A DNA stretch of 64,000 bases from contig NZ_JAEFCB010000005.1 of NCBI RefSeq assembly GCF_016405905.1, positions 186,001 through 250,000 on the forward strand, given 5' to 3'. The DNA comes from Variovorax sp. IB41. GTDB taxonomy: Bacteria > Pseudomonadota > Gammaproteobacteria > Burkholderiales > Burkholderiaceae_C. The first letter of the stretch is position 1. Every line of letters begins with the position of its first letter. The notes under the pieces were generated by a model. That model saw nothing but the letters and a program-made list of their open reading frames with translations. It was not told the origin of the DNA and did not search any database. This document shows, piece by piece, positions 1 to 9,202 of the stretch. The position numbers were made by a program, and so were the translations under genes.

Positions 1-381
1 GAACGTGAAGGTCGTGCCGCCCTCCAAGACCAACGGGTCGCGCGCGTGGTGCGTCAGCACGAACACCGGGTGGCGAAACGGCGGCGTGTCGCCCCACCAG
101 CCGTTCCACGGATCGGTCTCGCTCCACGGACCCGGCCCGCTGCCGAACATGTTGCGGCCCATGATGGTCGCGCCGATGTTGGCGAGCTCTTCCTCCATCA
201 CCGGCGTGCTCTCGTTCGCCACGCCGCCCTCCATGCCATGCGGGCGCCGCCATGCCTCCAGTTGAAACACCCACTCGTGCAATCGCTCGCCGCCGGTGCC
301 CAGCGGCTCCTTCAAACTCTGGTTCGGACCGGCGACATAACCGTCCAGCGACATCGAAATTCTCAAGCGAAGCTTTGACAT
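1..381 (-). CDS. Dihydrofolate reductase family protein (RibD C-terminal fold), 3' end cut by window edge
   Basis: The reading frame is open from an ATG at 381 to the left edge, so only about 127 N-terminal residues are visible. It begins MSKLRLRISMSLDGYVAGPN, the typical first strand and loop of the dihydrofolate-reductase-like (RibD C-terminal) fold, followed by IMGRNMFG, which matches the conserved GRxT/MxG region that binds NADPH. A good Shine-Dalgarno (AAGGAGTG) lies a few bases upstream. Such stand-alone proteins are presumed cytoplasmic NADPH-dependent reductases of unknown substrate. They are not the essential FolA, which is shorter and begins differently. Confidence 0.85.
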   Translation of the reverse strand, partial: MSKLRLRISMSLDGYVAGPNQSLKEPLGTGGERLHEWVFQLEAWRRPHGMEGGVANESTPVMEEELANIGATIMGRNMFGSGPGPWSETDPWNGWWGDTPPFRHPVFVLTHHARDPLVLEGGTTFTF

Positions 382-609
382 GCGGATCACTCCTTGGTGC
401 AGGGCATTGAGGAAACAAGAAGGGCGACCGACTTGTTCGGATTGCGGATCGAGCGGCGAGTCTAGAAGTTGCGGATTCGAGTGGCAATGACAACGAAGCC
501 ACGGTTTCTGCCAATGGGCGGCACACCCCGTCGTCTACCAGTTTCTTGGGATAGGCAGCGCCCGCCTCGCTGCATAGCATCCCGTAACTGAACGAAACGG
601 GACGGGCTT

Positions 610-2763
610 GTGATTCAAACGAGGAGTCTGCAGCGCCTTGCTGCGTGGAATGCGGCGTGGGTGTTCGCATGGGTGCTGGCAGCATGCGGTGGTGGAGGAG
701 GTGGGGGCGGCGGTGGTGGTGGCATCGGTCTGCTGCCCATCGTGCCGGCCACGAGCTTCAGCATCGGCGGCAGCGTCTCGGGCTTGAGCGGCACGCTGGT
801 GCTGCGCAACAACGGCAAGGGCGATCTCACCCTCCAGGCCGACGGCGCCTTCAGCTTCGCCGACCCGGTGACGGCCGGCAACCCCTATGCAGTGAGCATC
901 GCCCAACAACCCGAGGGCCAGACCTGCGCGGTGAGTGCGGGCCAGGGCACGGCCACGGCCAACGTCACGGATGTGCGCGTGGCATGCGCGGCCGCCACGC
1001 ACACGGTGGGCGGCACGCTCTCGGGACTGGCTGGTGGAACGCTGGTGCTGCGCAACAACGGCGCGGACGCGTTGAGCCTCACGGCCGATGGCGCTTTCGC
1101 GTTCGCACAGGCGCTGCCCCAAGGCACGATGTACGACGTGACCGTGCACACGCAACCGGCCGGGCAGCTTTGCATGCTCTCCAGCGCCAGCGGCACGGTC
1201 GATGCGGCGGTCGCCTCAGTCGTGGCGCTTTGCGCCGCCGACCCGCTGTCGGTACCGCCGCCGATTCCCGCGCCGCCGACCGTGGGCTATTCGCCCAAGT
1301 CGTTCCTGTTCAGTTGGCCGGCCATCGCCAACGCCACCTACTACCGCCTGGGCGAAGACCCGGGTGCCACAGGCAGCTTCACCGTGCGGGCCGACAACCT
1401 CGGCAGCACCACCTATGCGCTGCAGGACCTGGCACTGACCCAGCCGCCGGCCGCCTGGCGCTATGCCCTGCAGGCCTGCAATGCCAATGGCTGCAGCCCG
1501 TGGTCGCTGCCGGTCACGGCAGATGGCAACAAGGCGATCGGCTATTTCAAGCCAGAGGCCTCCACCGGCATCCGCAACTTCGGTCAAGGCATTGCTTTGT
1601 CCCCCGATGGCAGCTTCATGGCCGTCGGCGCTTCGGCCACCGTGGAACTGTTCACGCGCAGCGGGGGCCGATGGCAATGGGCGCAGACGCTGAGCTTCCA
1701 GGTCGCGAGCTATCCCAGGCCCGTGATCTCGGACGACGGCACGTTGCTGTTGGGCATGTTCGGCCACGATGGCGCGTTTGGCGATCAGGGCCTGGTACAG
1801 GTGTTCTCCAAGACCCCATCGGGCTGGACGCAGGCCGACGAATGGAATCCGCCAGTGCCTCGCTCCCTCGGCAATTTCGGCGCGTTCCTCGGCATCTCGC
1901 GGGACGGCACGGTGGCCGTGGTCGGAGAGTACGTGAGCGCCAAGGGCGGAAGCTTTCACGTGTACCGCAAGACAGGCGGCACGTGGGCCAGAGAGACCAC
2001 CATCGAGCCCGAGCATTCGCAGCCGGGCGGGCTGTTCGGCGTGCAGGCCAAGATCTCGGCCGATGCCAGCACGATCGTGGTGGGCGCGCAGTACGAGCGC
2101 AGTGGCTCGCTCACCGATGAAACCGACACGAGCATGGCCAACGCCGGCGCGGCATTCGTCTATGGCTACGACACAGGCACAGGCACGTGGACCAAGCGTG
2201 CGTACCTCAAGGCACCGGTGCCCAGGATCGACGATCTGTTCGGGACCTCCACCGCCATCTCGGGCGATGGCGCCACGGTGGTCATCGGCGCGCGCAACGA
2301 GTCGGTCGGCGGCGTGATTCGCGCGGGCGTCGCCTATGTGTTCCGGCGCAACGCGGGCGCCTACACGCTCTCCCAGACGATTCCGTCGCCCCAGCCCACG
2401 CCGAATGCCACCTTCGGGGGTTTCGGCATGGCGCTCACGCCAGACGGCACTGTCATGGCGATCGCCGCGCGCGGCGACTCGAGCAGTGGAACAGGGGTCG
2501 ACGGCGACGCGACGCAGGGCGCGGCCCCGACGGCCGGCGCGGTCCACCTGTACAGCCTGGCAGGCGCGCAGTTCGTCCACACGAGATACCTGAAGGCCCC
2601 CAACACCGGAAGCGGCGATTTGTTCGGCGACGTGCTCGACCTCACGGCAGACGGCCGGACGGTCGCGGTGGGGGCGACGGGAGAAGCCAGCGCCGCGAGC
2701 GGCATCGGAGGCAGTCAAACGGACAACAGCGCTCTTAACAGAGGGGCGGCGTACCTCTACTAG
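610..2763 (+). CDS. Polyglycine lipoprotein with fibronectin-like and FG-GAP-like repeats
   Basis: 717 residues from a GTG start. A signal peptide ends in a lipobox (LAAC, about residues 23-26) followed at once by twelve glycines, a spacer seen in many betaproteobacterial surface lipoproteins. Residues about 50-210 hold two copies of a beta-rich repeat (GGxxSGLxG..LVLRNNG) ending in Cys. Residues about 215-305 look like a fibronectin type III domain (YYRLGEDPGATGSF). The rest contains at least five FG-GAP/integrin-like blades of the form (A)LSxDGxxMAVGA. YLKAP..DDLFG recurs between blades. It probably forms a lipid-anchored beta-propeller at the cell surface; no enzyme motif is visible. The 13.9 kb locus carries a fragment of a related gene. 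Confidence 0.85.
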   Translation: MIQTRSLQRLAAWNAAWVFAWVLAACGGGGGGGGGGGGIGLLPIVPATSFSIGGSVSGLSGTLVLRNNGKGDLTLQADGAFSFADPVTAGNPYAVSIAQQPEGQTCAVSAGQGTATANVTDVRVACAAATHTVGGTLSGLAGGTLVLRNNGADALSLTADGAFAFAQALPQGTMYDVTVHTQPAGQLCMLSSASGTVDAAVASVVALCAADPLSVPPPIPAPPTVGYSPKSFLFSWPAIANATYYRLGEDPGATGSFTVRADNLGSTTYALQDLALTQPPAAWRYALQACNANGCSPWSLPVTADGNKAIGYFKPEASTGIRNFGQGIALSPDGSFMAVGASATVELFTRSGGRWQWAQTLSFQVASYPRPVISDDGTLLLGMFGHDGAFGDQGLVQVFSKTPSGWTQADEWNPPVPRSLGNFGAFLGISRDGTVAVVGEYVSAKGGSFHVYRKTGGTWARETTIEPEHSQPGGLFGVQAKISADASTIVVGAQYERSGSLTDETDTSMANAGAAFVYGYDTGTGTWTKRAYLKAPVPRIDDLFGTSTAISGDGATVVIGARNESVGGVIRAGVAYVFRRNAGAYTLSQTIPSPQPTPNATFGGFGMALTPDGTVMAIAARGDSSSGTGVDGDATQGAAPTAGAVHLYSLAGAQFVHTRYLKAPNTGSGDLFGDVLDLTADGRTVAVGATGEASAASGIGGSQTDNSALNRGAAYLY

Positions 2764-2775
2764 AAAACGGATACG

Positions 2776-2798
2776 GGAGCGCGGAGGTCGAGCGCTCC
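2776..2798. terminator. Hairpin between convergent genes
   Basis: A 7-bp perfect stem (GGAGCGC / GCGCTCC) with a 9-nt loop lies in the 44-bp gap between the convergent lipoprotein and response-regulator genes. Read on the minus strand it is followed by a short TTTT run, so it may end the minus-strand transcript best. The T-tract is weak, so this is tentative. Confidence 0.4.
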
Positions 2799-2807
2799 GG
2801 CCCACGG

Positions 2808-3536
2808 TCAGCCAGAACTGTCTTGCGCTTCGGACCTGCCGGAAACGGAGTCCACAGCGGAAAGAATGTAGCCATGCCCGTAGGCGGCCTGAAGAATGAA
2901 TCCGTTTTCCGCACGCAGATCGAGCCTTCGACGCACGTTGGTCACGCACACGTCGATCGTCCGGTTCTTTCCTTGGGGTGGCGGCGTCGTCTTCCAGACG
3001 GTTGCCCACAGCCAGTCGCGGCTGACGATCTTGCCGACGTTGCGAAACATCGCCTGGGCCAGGCCGAACTGACGGGGCTGCAGGCTGATCGGGCGGCCTC
3101 GAAGCAGCACGACCTGCTCCGCTTCGAGAAACTGGTAATGACCCATGGTGATGCTGCGCTTGTGCAGTTCCTGCGACACGGCCCGAGCGTTTTTCAGCAA
3201 TGCGTCGATGCGCCATCTCAATTCGCTCTCGGACATCTGCGAAGTGACGATGTCGACGAGTTGACTGTTCGAGGCTCGTTCACAGAGGGCAGGCCATCCC
3301 GACGGCTGGGCAACGAGAAGGACAGGCAAGTGGAGCGCTTCGCTCACGGCGTGCACGTTGTGCAAGGAGGTCTTGTCGGCGCGAAAGCTCGTGAGGACAA
3401 GATCGAAGCGCTGCCCGCAGACAAGGGCGCCCAACAGTTCGACGATGTCGGCGAAGTACTGCGGCGAATGACCCAGCGCTTCGATCTTTGGTCCAAGCTC
3501 GCAGCGCTGGAGCTCCGGGTCATTGACCACGGCCAC
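2808..3536 (-). CDS. Response regulator with winged-helix output and atypical receiver domain
   Basis: OmpR/PhoB-type architecture: a receiver-like domain of about 120 residues, then a C-terminal winged helix (about 145-230) with the RTIDVCVTNVRRRLD recognition helix and HGYIL wing. In the receiver the usual phospho-acceptor Asp of the DLVLLD strand is replaced (DLVLTSFRAD) and the acidic pair is reduced to ND, so it is probably not phosphorylated in the standard way. The frame stays open to 3665, but the upstream 43 codons look like Arg/Ala-rich non-coding sequence; I chose the GTG at 3536 that opens the first beta strand. A strong AAGGAAAAG motif precedes an ATT codon at 3560, a possible rare start. 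No sensor kinase is adjacent. Confidence 0.8.
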   Translation of the reverse strand: MAVVNDPELQRCELGPKIEALGHSPQYFADIVELLGALVCGQRFDLVLTSFRADKTSLHNVHAVSEALHLPVLLVAQPSGWPALCERASNSQLVDIVTSQMSESELRWRIDALLKNARAVSQELHKRSITMGHYQFLEAEQVVLLRGRPISLQPRQFGLAQAMFRNVGKIVSRDWLWATVWKTTPPPQGKNRTIDVCVTNVRRRLDLRAENGFILQAAYGHGYILSAVDSVSGRSEAQDSSG

Positions 3537-3842
3537 GGATGACGGCTCTGCAAGAGGAATGACTTTTCCTTGATTCCTTGAGGGTGACGAGGTGCAAGCA
3601 GGTGCAGTGCACGTGCGGCGGGCGCGGCGCGGGTGCGCAGCGCGCATCCCAGGCTTCCGGCGCAATGCACGGAAGCAGGCTTGAACGAATCAACTTTGCC
3701 GCAATCCGGCGCGGTGGAAAAGTATCAGTTGCGCGATGATTTTGCGGCGCAGGAGAATGGTTCTCATCTGTCGTGTTCCGACGCTCCGCCGCGCTTCACC
3801 GAGCGGAACGCAGCGCCTCAAACCCCGATCCCTTTTCGGACC

Positions 3843-5114
3843 TCACTCCGCATCGAGCCGGTCCCTTCGCATGGCACGCCAGAGCGCGAGGTCGTAGGCG
3901 ATCTTCAACAGCCCGCATGCGATGAGCGGCAGCGAAATCCATCCGGCTGCGAAGAGCGCGCCGCTCAAGGTCGGGCTGAGGGCCGCCGCCAGGCTGCGGG
4001 GCACCGCCGTGAAGCTGGCGGCCGCCGCGCGCTCTGGCGGCGTCACGACGGCCATCACGTAGGCAGTGCGCGTGGGAACGTCCATGGACGAGAGCGCGCT
4101 GCGGATCGTCAACAGCCCCAGCGCGATCGGCAGGTTGGGCGACAGCGCCGCGAGCACGAGGCAGACATTGGCCGGCAGGTGCGTGAAGACCATGGTGTTG
4201 AGCAACCCGATGCGCTGCGCGACCACCGGTGCCGCCAGTTGCGATGCGGCTCCCAGCAAGCCGGTCCAGAAGAAGAACACGCCGGCCTGCGTGAGAGAAA
4301 AGCCGAATCGCTCCAGGAGCCACAACGACATGAGCGCGTTGACCACCAGCCCGCCGGCGAACGCGTCGATGCTGAAGAGCGCGGCCAATCGAATCACGAC
4401 GGGGCGCGAAGGCCCCAGCGGTGCCGGCGCCACCGGCACGCGGCCCCCATCGTTCGCGCCGGCCTGGGCTGGAAGGCGCCGATAGATCCAGAAAACGATC
4501 AGGCCGATCACGGCATACACCACGAACATGCCGCGCAGTGCATCGATCCGCGCAAGCGCGCTGTGCCGCGCCAGCCAGTCCGGCACGGCAGCGGCCAGCG
4601 CGCCGAGCGCCGCGCTCAGCGCGCCCAGCAGGCTGTAGCGCGCGAAGAGGGCGGTCCGCGCATGGCCTTGGGCGGCCGCGGCGAGGCGGGCGTGCTCCAG
4701 GGGAAGAAACACGCTCACATCGCCCGAGCTGGGGTTGAGCGTGCCGACCAGCGCCACGACCAGCAGCGGCCAGAACGAGGACAGGCCCGCAAAGCCCAGG
4801 CCGGTGGCGGCCATCAGCAGCGCCGCGCCGCGCAGCAGTCGGCCGCCAGCGAACCGGTATCCCCAGGCGCCGACCGCGAGCGTGGCGAGCGCCGAGCCCA
4901 GCATCGTCGCGGTGCTGACGATGCCTACCTCCAGCGTCCCGAGGCCGATCGACAGCAGGTAGGCCGGCAGCAGCACCGCCATGTACCCGTCGGCGAAGGC
5001 GCGAAGCCCGCGCGCGACCAGCAAGGGCAGCGCCTCGGGGTCCACGCCGGGAGGCAGCAGGCGCGCGAGACCCGTGCGCGCGCGAGGCTCGGTAAGGGTG
5101 CGCATCGAAGGCAC
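3843..5114 (-). CDS. MFS transporter, second gene of the chrA operon
   Basis: 423 residues with about twelve hydrophobic segments and the major facilitator layout of two six-helix halves joined by a polar linker near residues 205-225. The ATG lies immediately after the stop codon of the upstream chrA gene (stop 5117-5115, ATG 5114-5112), so the two are surely co-transcribed and probably translationally coupled. The substrate cannot be read from sequence. The link to ChrA suggests an efflux role in oxyanion or metal stress, but this is inference from position only. Confidence 0.85.
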   Translation of the reverse strand: MPSMRTLTEPRARTGLARLLPPGVDPEALPLLVARGLRAFADGYMAVLLPAYLLSIGLGTLEVGIVSTATMLGSALATLAVGAWGYRFAGGRLLRGAALLMAATGLGFAGLSSFWPLLVVALVGTLNPSSGDVSVFLPLEHARLAAAAQGHARTALFARYSLLGALSAALGALAAAVPDWLARHSALARIDALRGMFVVYAVIGLIVFWIYRRLPAQAGANDGGRVPVAPAPLGPSRPVVIRLAALFSIDAFAGGLVVNALMSLWLLERFGFSLTQAGVFFFWTGLLGAASQLAAPVVAQRIGLLNTMVFTHLPANVCLVLAALSPNLPIALGLLTIRSALSSMDVPTRTAYVMAVVTPPERAAAASFTAVPRSLAAALSPTLSGALFAAGWISLPLIACGLLKIAYDLALWRAMRRDRLDAE

Positions 5115-6500
5115 CTAGCGCAGCACGGGCAGCCACAAGGTCACCGCCAACCCGATGGCCGCGCAGGCACCGAGCAGCGGCATCACGCCGACCTTGAAGC
5201 GGAACAAGGCAACGGCCGCCGCGACGGCAATCACCGCGGACACCGCGTCGAAGCGGCCGCCGAAGCCCTGCGGCCAGAGCACGTGGTACGCGAAGAAGAG
5301 CGCCAGGTTCAGGATCACGCCGACCACCGCCGCCGTGATCGCCGACAGCGGCGCGGTGAAGCCCAGCTTGCCGTGCGTGGCCTCGATGGCGGGCCCGCCC
5401 GCGAGGATGAAGACGAACGACGGCAGGAAGGTGAAGAAGGTCACGACCGTCGCGGCCAGCGCGCCCGCCAGGAACAGCGAATCCGGCCCCAGCACTTGTT
5501 GCAGCCATCCGCCGACGAAGCCGACGAAGGCCACCACCATGATGAGCGGACCGGGCGTCGTTTCGCCGAGGGCGAGCCCATCGATCATCTGTGCGCCCGA
5601 CAGCCACTGGTGGTGTTCGACGGCGCCCTGGTAGACGTAAGGCAGCACGGCGTAGGCGCCGCCGAAGGTCAGCAAGGCCGCCTTGGTGAAGAACCAGCCC
5701 ATCTGCGTGAGCGTGCCTTGCAGCCCCTGCGTGGCGATCAGCACGCCCATGGCCAGCAGCCACAGCGCAAGCCCGATCGCGAGCACCTTGAGCAGCCGCG
5801 CACGCGAGAAGCGCGCGTGCGGCGGCGTGGGCGTGTCGTCGTCGATCAGCGCCGGACCGTAGCTGTGTTTCGCGCTGCCATGCCCGCCACCGAGCGCGAA
5901 AACCCCGGGCGCCCAGCGCGCGCCGAAATGACCGATCAGGCCGGCTGCCAGCACGATCGCCGGAAAGGGCGTGCCGAACGCGAAGATCGCCACGAACGCG
6001 GCGGCGGCGATGCCCCACATCCACCGGTTCTTCAACGCGCGGCCGCCGATGCGATGCGCCGCGTGCAGCACCAGCGCGGTGACGGCCGGCTTGATGCCGT
6101 AGAAGATGCCGGCCACCACCGGCACATTGCCAAAGCGCAGGTAGATCCACGACAGCGCGATGAGGATGAACAGCGAAGGCAGCACGAACAGCACGCCCGC
6201 AACGATGCCGCCGCGCGTGCGGTGCATGAGCCAGCCGATGTAGGTGGCCAGCTGCTGGGCCTCGGGGCCGGGCAGCAGCATGCAGAAGTTCAGTGCGTGA
6301 AGAAAGCGCTTCTCGCTGATCCAGCGCCGCCGCTCGACCAGCTCGGTGTGCATGATCGCGATCTGCCCGGCAGGGCCGCCGAAGCTGATGAAGCCGAGCT
6401 TCAGCCAGAAGCGCAGGGCGTCTGCGAAGGAAACGGATTGGAGGGGCGCGGAGGGCGCGGGGGAGGCGTTGGTCGAGGCGTCGGGCGAGGCGGTGTCCAC
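5115..6500 (-). CDS. chrA: Chromate transporter (CHR family, two-domain)
   Basis: Inner-membrane CHR-family protein of about 461 residues. Both homologous halves show the family signature: first half GFISFGGPAGQIAIMH with LLPGPEAQQLATYIG, second half ALLTFGGAYAVLPYVYQG with GETTPGPLIMV. The long form with two halves is the classical proteobacterial ChrA, which expels chromate using the membrane potential. The frame is open to 6647, but a GTG at 6500 preceded by GGAG at good distance is the best start; upstream residues are low-complexity. It is first in an operon with an MFS gene. No chrB regulator or superoxide dismutase is next to it. Confidence 0.88.
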   Translation of the reverse strand: MDTASPDASTNASPAPSAPLQSVSFADALRFWLKLGFISFGGPAGQIAIMHTELVERRRWISEKRFLHALNFCMLLPGPEAQQLATYIGWLMHRTRGGIVAGVLFVLPSLFILIALSWIYLRFGNVPVVAGIFYGIKPAVTALVLHAAHRIGGRALKNRWMWGIAAAAFVAIFAFGTPFPAIVLAAGLIGHFGARWAPGVFALGGGHGSAKHSYGPALIDDDTPTPPHARFSRARLLKVLAIGLALWLLAMGVLIATQGLQGTLTQMGWFFTKAALLTFGGAYAVLPYVYQGAVEHHQWLSGAQMIDGLALGETTPGPLIMVVAFVGFVGGWLQQVLGPDSLFLAGALAATVVTFFTFLPSFVFILAGGPAIEATHGKLGFTAPLSAITAAVVGVILNLALFFAYHVLWPQGFGGRFDAVSAVIAVAAAVALFRFKVGVMPLLGACAAIGLAVTLWLPVLR

Positions 6501-6686
6501 GGAAGGCTCCGTTGTGAGGTCACCAGCGCTTGGACGGGACACCGTCTTGCTTTGCAGACCGGGAGGCTGTTTTCCCGATGGGCGGGATCGTAGCAGACCC
6601 GAAATAGCGAACCGCGATGCGTGCGGATCGCTCGGTCGCATCGGCAATGCGGGCGCGAAAGGAGCGCTCCTTCATGCCGATCTCGA

Positions 6687-8114
6687 TCACGCAGCACGAC
6701 CTTTCGCCGGGCTTCTGAGCAAGCTCACCACACTCCCTGCCAACGCAGCCAGAGCCCCCACCGCCAACCCCCAATGCACCGCGCTGTGCGACGGCATCAG
6801 CCCGAACATCAAGCTCATCAACAGACTGCCGAGCGTCAACCCCGTGAGCCGCGCAGTGCCTTGCGCGCCACCGGCCGCGCCGCTGCGTTCCTTGGGCGCC
6901 GAGAGCAGCATGTTCTGGTTGTTCGGCGTCTGAAAGAAACCGAAGCCCAGCCCTGCGAGGCTCGTGAAAATCGCGATCGGCAAGCCCGTGTTGCCATGCA
7001 GCGGCCACAACGCACACAGGGCCAGGCCGCTCGCGAAGCAGGCGCCTCCGGCCGCGCACAGCCAGGCGCTCGGCACGCGCTGGGCCAGGCGCGCCGACAG
7101 CGGCGCGGCCAACATCACCGCCAGCGGCCAGGGCGTCATCAGGAGGCCGGCGGTCACCGCGCTCTGGCCGAGTTCGTGCTGGATGTAGAACGGCAGCGCC
7201 ACAAGGGCCGCCATCTGGCCGGTGAAGCAGCACACCGAGGCAACGACCGAGACCCGAAACGAATGCACGCGCAGCAGGTCGAGCGGGATCAACGGTGCGG
7301 CCTTGGGCATCTCGCGCCGGACCAGCAGCACCATGCAAACGACCGACAGCACGAGCAGCGCGCCGCCGTGCAACGGTTGCGTCATCAGCCGGTCGCTCCC
7401 CAGCACGAAGGAAGCGAACATGACCGCGTTCAGCGCGATGCTCCACACATCGATGGAGCGCTCCGAGCGCGGCGGGTTGGGCAACCCTGCGCAGGCGGCG
7501 AGCACGAGCAGCCCGATCGGCAGATTCACCGCAAAGAGCCACGGCCAGCTCGCCGCGGAGAGTATGAACGCGCCAAGAGTCGGGCCCGCCGCCGAAGCGG
7601 CCGCGACGGCGAGCGCATTCCAGCCGATCGAGCGCGCCAGCAATCGGCGCGGATAGGTGAAGCGCAACAACGCCAGCCCGAGCGGCATCACGGCCGCGCT
7701 GCCCAGGCCCTGAAGGCACCGCGCGGCCACGAGCCATGGCAGCGACGGGGCCACCGCGCACAGCACCGATGCCGCGGTGAACAGCGCGACGCCGCCGGCG
7801 AACACGCGCCGGTACCCGAACCGCTCCCCGATGGCGGAAGCCGGCAACAGGAACATGACGACAGCCAGCTGGTAGGCCGTGATGATCCACACGGCATCGG
7901 CCGGTGTCGCCTGCAATTGCTGCGCGATGTTCGGCAGCGCGATGTTGGCGATGGCGCCGTCGAGTACCACGAGCACACCCGCGCCCAGGATCGCGGCGAC
8001 GGCGGCGAAGCGCCGCGGCAGGGGCAGGCCGTCGGCGTCGTTCACCGCTGGGGGTTCGACGGTGCGGGCAATGGCGGAAGAAGAAGGGTTGGTTCGAAAC
8101 GTGGATGACAACAT
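6687..8114 (-). CDS. MFS drug transporter, DHA2 (EmrB/QacA) family
   Basis: 475 residues with about fourteen predicted membrane helices. Motif A is seen as GERFGYRRVFAGG, and the N-terminal segment LDGAIANIALPNIAQQL is the hallmark of the 14-helix DHA2 drug:proton antiporters. The ATG at 8114 is preferred; the frame runs on to 8300 without a better start. It is divergent from a LysR gene 140 bp away, so that regulator is the likely controller. Probable function is proton-driven export of a toxic organic compound; the substrate is unknown. No EmrA-type adaptor gene is nearby. Confidence 0.88.
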   Translation of the reverse strand: MLSSTFRTNPSSSAIARTVEPPAVNDADGLPLPRRFAAVAAILGAGVLVVLDGAIANIALPNIAQQLQATPADAVWIITAYQLAVVMFLLPASAIGERFGYRRVFAGGVALFTAASVLCAVAPSLPWLVAARCLQGLGSAAVMPLGLALLRFTYPRRLLARSIGWNALAVAAASAAGPTLGAFILSAASWPWLFAVNLPIGLLVLAACAGLPNPPRSERSIDVWSIALNAVMFASFVLGSDRLMTQPLHGGALLVLSVVCMVLLVRREMPKAAPLIPLDLLRVHSFRVSVVASVCCFTGQMAALVALPFYIQHELGQSAVTAGLLMTPWPLAVMLAAPLSARLAQRVPSAWLCAAGGACFASGLALCALWPLHGNTGLPIAIFTSLAGLGFGFFQTPNNQNMLLSAPKERSGAAGGAQGTARLTGLTLGSLLMSLMFGLMPSHSAVHWGLAVGALAALAGSVVSLLRSPAKGRAA

Positions 8115-8254
8115 GGTGTGACGACTGGAGGAGGCACGCTCAATCGCGCCAGGCCAGCTTAGGACCGCACCCATCGCTTGCACAGCGCGTGGCGCGCAAG
8201 GTGTCCCTGCATGCGGCGCCTGTCGAAACCGGCGCGGCCGTGCTAGCTTCGGGC

Positions 8255-9181
8255 ATGCCAACGGATGCCGACCTGAACCTGCTGTTTGCGCTGAACGCAC
8301 TTCTCTCCGAAGGCAGCGTCGCCAAAGCCGCCGAGCGCGTGGGCCTGAGCGAGTCGGCCATGAGCCGCGCGCTTGCGCGGCTGCGCGAATCGACCGGCGA
8401 CGAGTTGCTCGTGCGCGCGGGCCGCGCCATGGTGCTCACGCCGCATGCGATGGCGCTGCGCGACCGCGTGAGGGAACTGGTGCAGGAATCGCGCGCGGTG
8501 CTTCAGCCCGCCGACGCGCGCATGGACCCCCGCACGCTTCGGCAGCTGTTCACCATACGGGCCAACGATGGCTTCATCGAGGCTTTCGCGCACCAGTTGG
8601 TGGCACGCGCCGCGCACGAAGCGCCCGGCGTTCGCCTGCGCTTCGCGCCCAAGCCCGACAAGGACGTGCGGCCCTTGCGCGAAGGATTGCTCGACCTGGA
8701 CGTCGGCGTTCTCGGCGAATCGGGCCCGGAGGTGCGCGTGCAGATGCTCTATCGCGACCGGTTCATCGCGGTGGTGCGGCAGGGCCATCCGCTGCTCGCC
8801 GAACCCGAGGTCACCGCCGAGCGCTACGCCGCCTGCGACCACGTGGTCACGTCGCGCCACGGCCGCACCGTCGGGCCGGTGGACGACGCGCTCGCAGCGA
8901 TGGGCCTCGCGCGCAACACCGCGGTCGTGGTGCCCAGCTTCAGCACCGCGTTGTCGGTCGCGGCCGCGACCGATCTGGTGGCGTTGATACCGTCCTCGTA
9001 CTTCGAATACCAAAGGGCGCGGGGCACGCTGTGCGCGTTCCCGCTGCCGGTTGCCACGGCGCAGATCACCGTGTCGCAGATGTGGCATCCGCGCCTGGAC
9101 CGGGACCCTGCGCACCGGTGGCTGCGAGGCCTCGTGTTGCAGGTGTGCCGGCCGCCGGATGAGCAGGCGGGCCCGGCGTGA
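8255..9181 (+). CDS. LysR-family transcriptional regulator
   Basis: 308 residues. The N-terminal winged helix-turn-helix (DLNLLFALNALLSEGSVAKA, then GLSESAMSRALARLRE) is followed by a periplasmic-binding-protein-like effector domain from about residue 90. The start is the ATG at 8255, which places the HTH at the normal distance from the N terminus. It is divergent from the DHA2 transporter across a 140-bp control region, the standard arrangement for a LysR activator/repressor and its target. The effector is presumably a transporter substrate; it cannot be deduced here. Confidence 0.9.
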   Translation: MPTDADLNLLFALNALLSEGSVAKAAERVGLSESAMSRALARLRESTGDELLVRAGRAMVLTPHAMALRDRVRELVQESRAVLQPADARMDPRTLRQLFTIRANDGFIEAFAHQLVARAAHEAPGVRLRFAPKPDKDVRPLREGLLDLDVGVLGESGPEVRVQMLYRDRFIAVVRQGHPLLAEPEVTAERYAACDHVVTSRHGRTVGPVDDALAAMGLARNTAVVVPSFSTALSVAAATDLVALIPSSYFEYQRARGTLCAFPLPVATAQITVSQMWHPRLDRDPAHRWLRGLVLQVCRPPDEQAGPA

Positions 9182-9202
9182 GTGCATGCGCCATGGCCCA
9201 GG

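Noticed and set aside
3633-6593. 986-codon open frame on the plus strand opposite chrA and the MFS gene
   Set aside because: Its product is rich in Arg, His and Gln without domains. It mirrors the high-GC codon bias of the real minus-strand transporters.
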